Source: an uncultured Bacteroidota bacterium
Lineage (GTDB): Bacteria; Bacteroidota; Bacteroidia; Flavobacteriales; Flavobacteriaceae
DNA: 8,206 bases
Direction of reading: 5' to 3'
Assembly: GCA_903837025.1 (NCBI GenBank)
Contig: CAILTC010000398.1
Location: 1-8,206 of the forward strand
Shown here: piece by piece, positions 6,814 to 8,206 of the stretch
How the letters are laid out: each line of letters begins with the position of its first letter
Position numbering within the stretch: the first letter of the stretch is position 1
The notes under the pieces: model-generated
Databases searched by the model: none
Told to the model about the DNA's origin: nothing
Seen by the model: the letters and a program-made list of their open reading frames with translations, nothing else
Position numbers and translations under genes: made by a program

Positions 6814-6846
6814 AAACCCGACAGGTTTTTAAAACCTGTCGGGTTT
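6814..6846 (-). terminator. First terminator after ahcY, near-perfect palindrome
   Basis: A 16-bp perfect stem (6814-6829 with 6831-6846) has a single central T at 6830; in solution a few A-T pairs at the apex would open to form a loop. The core is ACCCGACAGG / CCTGTCGGGT. On the minus strand it is followed by T-rich sequence (TGTTTTTTT). It starts 22 nt after the ahcY stop. From memory, the AAACCCGACAGGTTT type is a frequent hairpin between flavobacterial genes. Confidence 0.85.
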
Positions 6847-6868
6847 GAAATATAATTAAAATCCAGAT

Positions 6869-8185
6869 TTAATATCTGTAATATTCTGGTTTGAATGGAC
6901 CTTCAACGGGAACACCAATATAATCAGCTTGGTCAACACGTAAAGTTTCTAATTCAACACCTAGTTTAGCTAAGTGCAACATAGCCACTTTTTCATCTAA
7001 ATGTTTAGGTAACATATATACGTCATTGTTGTATGCCGCGCTGTTTTTCCATAATTCAATTTGAGCTAAAGTTTGGTTGGTAAATGAGTTACTCATTACG
7101 AAACTTGGGTGACCTGTAGCACAACCAAGATTTACCAAACGACCTTCGGCCAAAATGATGATATCATTTCCTGCGATTGTATATTTGTCAACTTGTGGTT
7201 TGATTTCGATTTTTGAAGCACCGTGGTTTTCGTTCAACCAAGCCATGTCAATTTCGTTATCAAAATGTCCGATATTACAAACGATAGTTTTGTCTTTCAT
7301 TTTTTCGAAATGAGAACCAAGAACGATGTCTTTATTTCCAGTTGTAGTAATGATAATATCGGCAGTTGCAATAACAGTGTCCAATTTTTTTACTTCAAAA
7401 CCGTCCATTGCAGCTTGAAGCGCACAAATTGGGTCAATTTCTGTAACGGTAACAATAGATCCTGCACCTCTAAAAGAAGCAGCAGTTCCTTTTCCTACAT
7501 CACCATAACCACAAACGATTACTCTTTTTGCAGCAAGCATGATATCAGTGGCACGACGAACAGCATCAACAGCAGATTCTTTGCAACCGTATTTATTATC
7601 AAATTTCGATTTAGTAACCGAGTCATTTACATTGATAGCAGGCATTGGCAATGTTCCCGCTTTTACTCTTTCGTACAATCTGTGAACACCAGTTGTAGTT
7701 TCTTCGCTCAAACCTTTAATACCAGCAACTAATTCTGGGAAACGGTCAATAACCATATTGGTCAAATCACCACCGTCATCAAGAATCATATTCAATGGTT
7801 TTCTGTCTTCGCCAAAGAATAAAGTTTGCTCGATACACCAGTCAAAATCCGGCTCGTTCAAACCTTTCCAAGCATAAACTTGAATTCCGGCAGCAGCAAT
7901 TGCAGCAGCAGCCTGATCTTGAGTAGAGAAAATATTACAAGAACTCCAAGTCACCTCGGCACCAAGAGCAATTAAAGTTTCAATCAAAACCGCAGTTTGT
8001 ATTGTCATGTGCAAACATCCTGCAATACGTGCGCCAGCAAGAGGTTGTTCGTTTTTGTATTCCGCACGAAGCGCCATTAAACCTGGCATTTCGGCTTCGG
8101 CCAATTCAATTTCTTTTCTTCCCCAAGCTGCTAGAGAAATGTCTTTAACTTTGAAAGCCACATAAGGCATAGTCGTTGTACTCAT
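6869..8185 (-). CDS. ahcY: Adenosylhomocysteinase (S-adenosylhomocysteine hydrolase)
   Basis: This cytoplasmic NAD-dependent enzyme splits S-adenosylhomocysteine into adenosine and homocysteine, relieving product inhibition of methyltransferases and closing the activated methyl cycle. The 438-residue protein is complete. Visible landmarks are [11 protein letters not shown] with His59, the DDGGD motif with Asp137, [11 protein letters not shown] with Glu162, and [11 protein letters not shown] with Lys192, Asp196 and Cys201. The NAD-binding GYGDVGKG follows at 226-233, then IGHFDNEID with His307 and GHP with His359. The C-terminal FKPEYYRY supplies Lys432 and Tyr436, which in tetrameric homologues reach into a neighbour's NAD site. 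Numbering agrees with the short form of about 430 residues, without the extra insertion of some bacterial enzymes. The start is ATG 8185-8183; its promoter appears to lie beyond the window. Two terminators follow, separating it from cysK, which also serves sulfur amino-acid metabolism. Confidence 0.97.
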   Translation of the reverse strand: MSTTTMPYVAFKVKDISLAAWGRKEIELAEAEMPGLMALRAEYKNEQPLAGARIAGCLHMTIQTAVLIETLIALGAEVTWSSCNIFSTQDQAAAAIAAAGIQVYAWKGLNEPDFDWCIEQTLFFGEDRKPLNMILDDGGDLTNMVIDRFPELVAGIKGLSEETTTGVHRLYERVKAGTLPMPAINVNDSVTKSKFDNKYGCKESAVDAVRRATDIMLAAKRVIVCGYGDVGKGTAASFRGAGSIVTVTEIDPICALQAAMDGFEVKKLDTVIATADIIITTTGNKDIVLGSHFEKMKDKTIVCNIGHFDNEIDMAWLNENHGASKIEIKPQVDKYTIAGNDIIILAEGRLVNLGCATGHPSFVMSNSFTNQTLAQIELWKNSAAYNNDVYMLPKHLDEKVAMLHLAKLGVELETLRVDQADYIGVPVEGPFKPEYYRY

Positions 8186-8191
8186 TTATAG

Positions 8192-8199
8192 TATATTTG
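8192..8199 (+). promoter_or_regulatory. Possible promoter facing right, -7 box TATATTTG
   Basis: This is an exact TAnnTTTG match on the plus strand, pointing away from ahcY, seven bases before the window edge. It could drive a divergent gene outside the window. In AT-rich DNA a chance match is possible, and the downstream gene is not visible. Confidence 0.3.
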
Positions 8200-8206
8200 T
8201 ATTGTA

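Noticed and set aside
7223..7732. Plus-strand open frame of 169 codons
   Set aside because: It is the antisense shadow of ahcY, low in complexity (rich in Ser, Asn and Phe), with no family signature.
8186..8206. S-adenosylhomocysteine or SAM riboswitch upstream of ahcY
   Set aside because: Only 21 nt of upstream sequence is visible, all AT-rich and unstructured; the window cannot show one.
1..8206. CRISPR array, tRNA or rRNA gene, insertion sequence or phage remnant
   Set aside because: No regularly spaced repeats, cloverleaf-like segments, transposase or integrase coding signals were seen on either strand.

Overview
The window reads as a chromosomal segment of a Flavobacterium-like member of the Bacteroidota. 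The evidence is AT-rich DNA, housekeeping proteins with flavobacterial wording, start sites with no Shine-Dalgarno sequence, and repeated exact matches to the Bacteroidota -7 promoter box TAnnTTTG just upstream of genes. It holds seven recognisable genes plus one broken one. No tRNA, rRNA, insertion sequence, phage gene or CRISPR array is visible, and no gene-free stretch exceeds about 300 bases.

Layout, left to right. Positions 1-1568 (minus) carry the first 522 codons of lepA, the translational GTPase EF4; its C-terminus lies outside the window. A divergent intergenic region (1569-1841) follows. It holds a foldable element of about 97 nt inside the probable lepA leader, a 55-base interrupted palindrome, and one promoter box facing each way. 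Then come dusB (plus, TTG start), a small secreted or outer-membrane-type protein gene interrupted by an in-frame TAG (plus, 2887-3468), and, convergent to it, a two-gene minus-strand operon: rbfA followed after 2 nt by a LolC/FtsX-type permease. Divergent from rbfA is a methylmalonyl-CoA epimerase gene (plus). It shares a strong bidirectional terminator with the convergent cysteine synthase gene cysK (minus). The last gene is ahcY (minus), followed by two tandem terminator hairpins. A plus-strand promoter box at the right edge suggests a divergent neighbour beyond the window.

Functional themes are translation and RNA maintenance (LepA, DusB, RbfA), envelope lipoprotein trafficking (permease), propionate/methylmalonyl metabolism (epimerase) and sulfur amino-acid metabolism (CysK, AhcY). 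The genes are ordinary. The points worth a second look lie between them: the structured lepA leader, the palindrome between the two divergent promoters, and the nonsense codon that removes the last strand region of the membrane-type protein. I found no convincing new multi-gene system.
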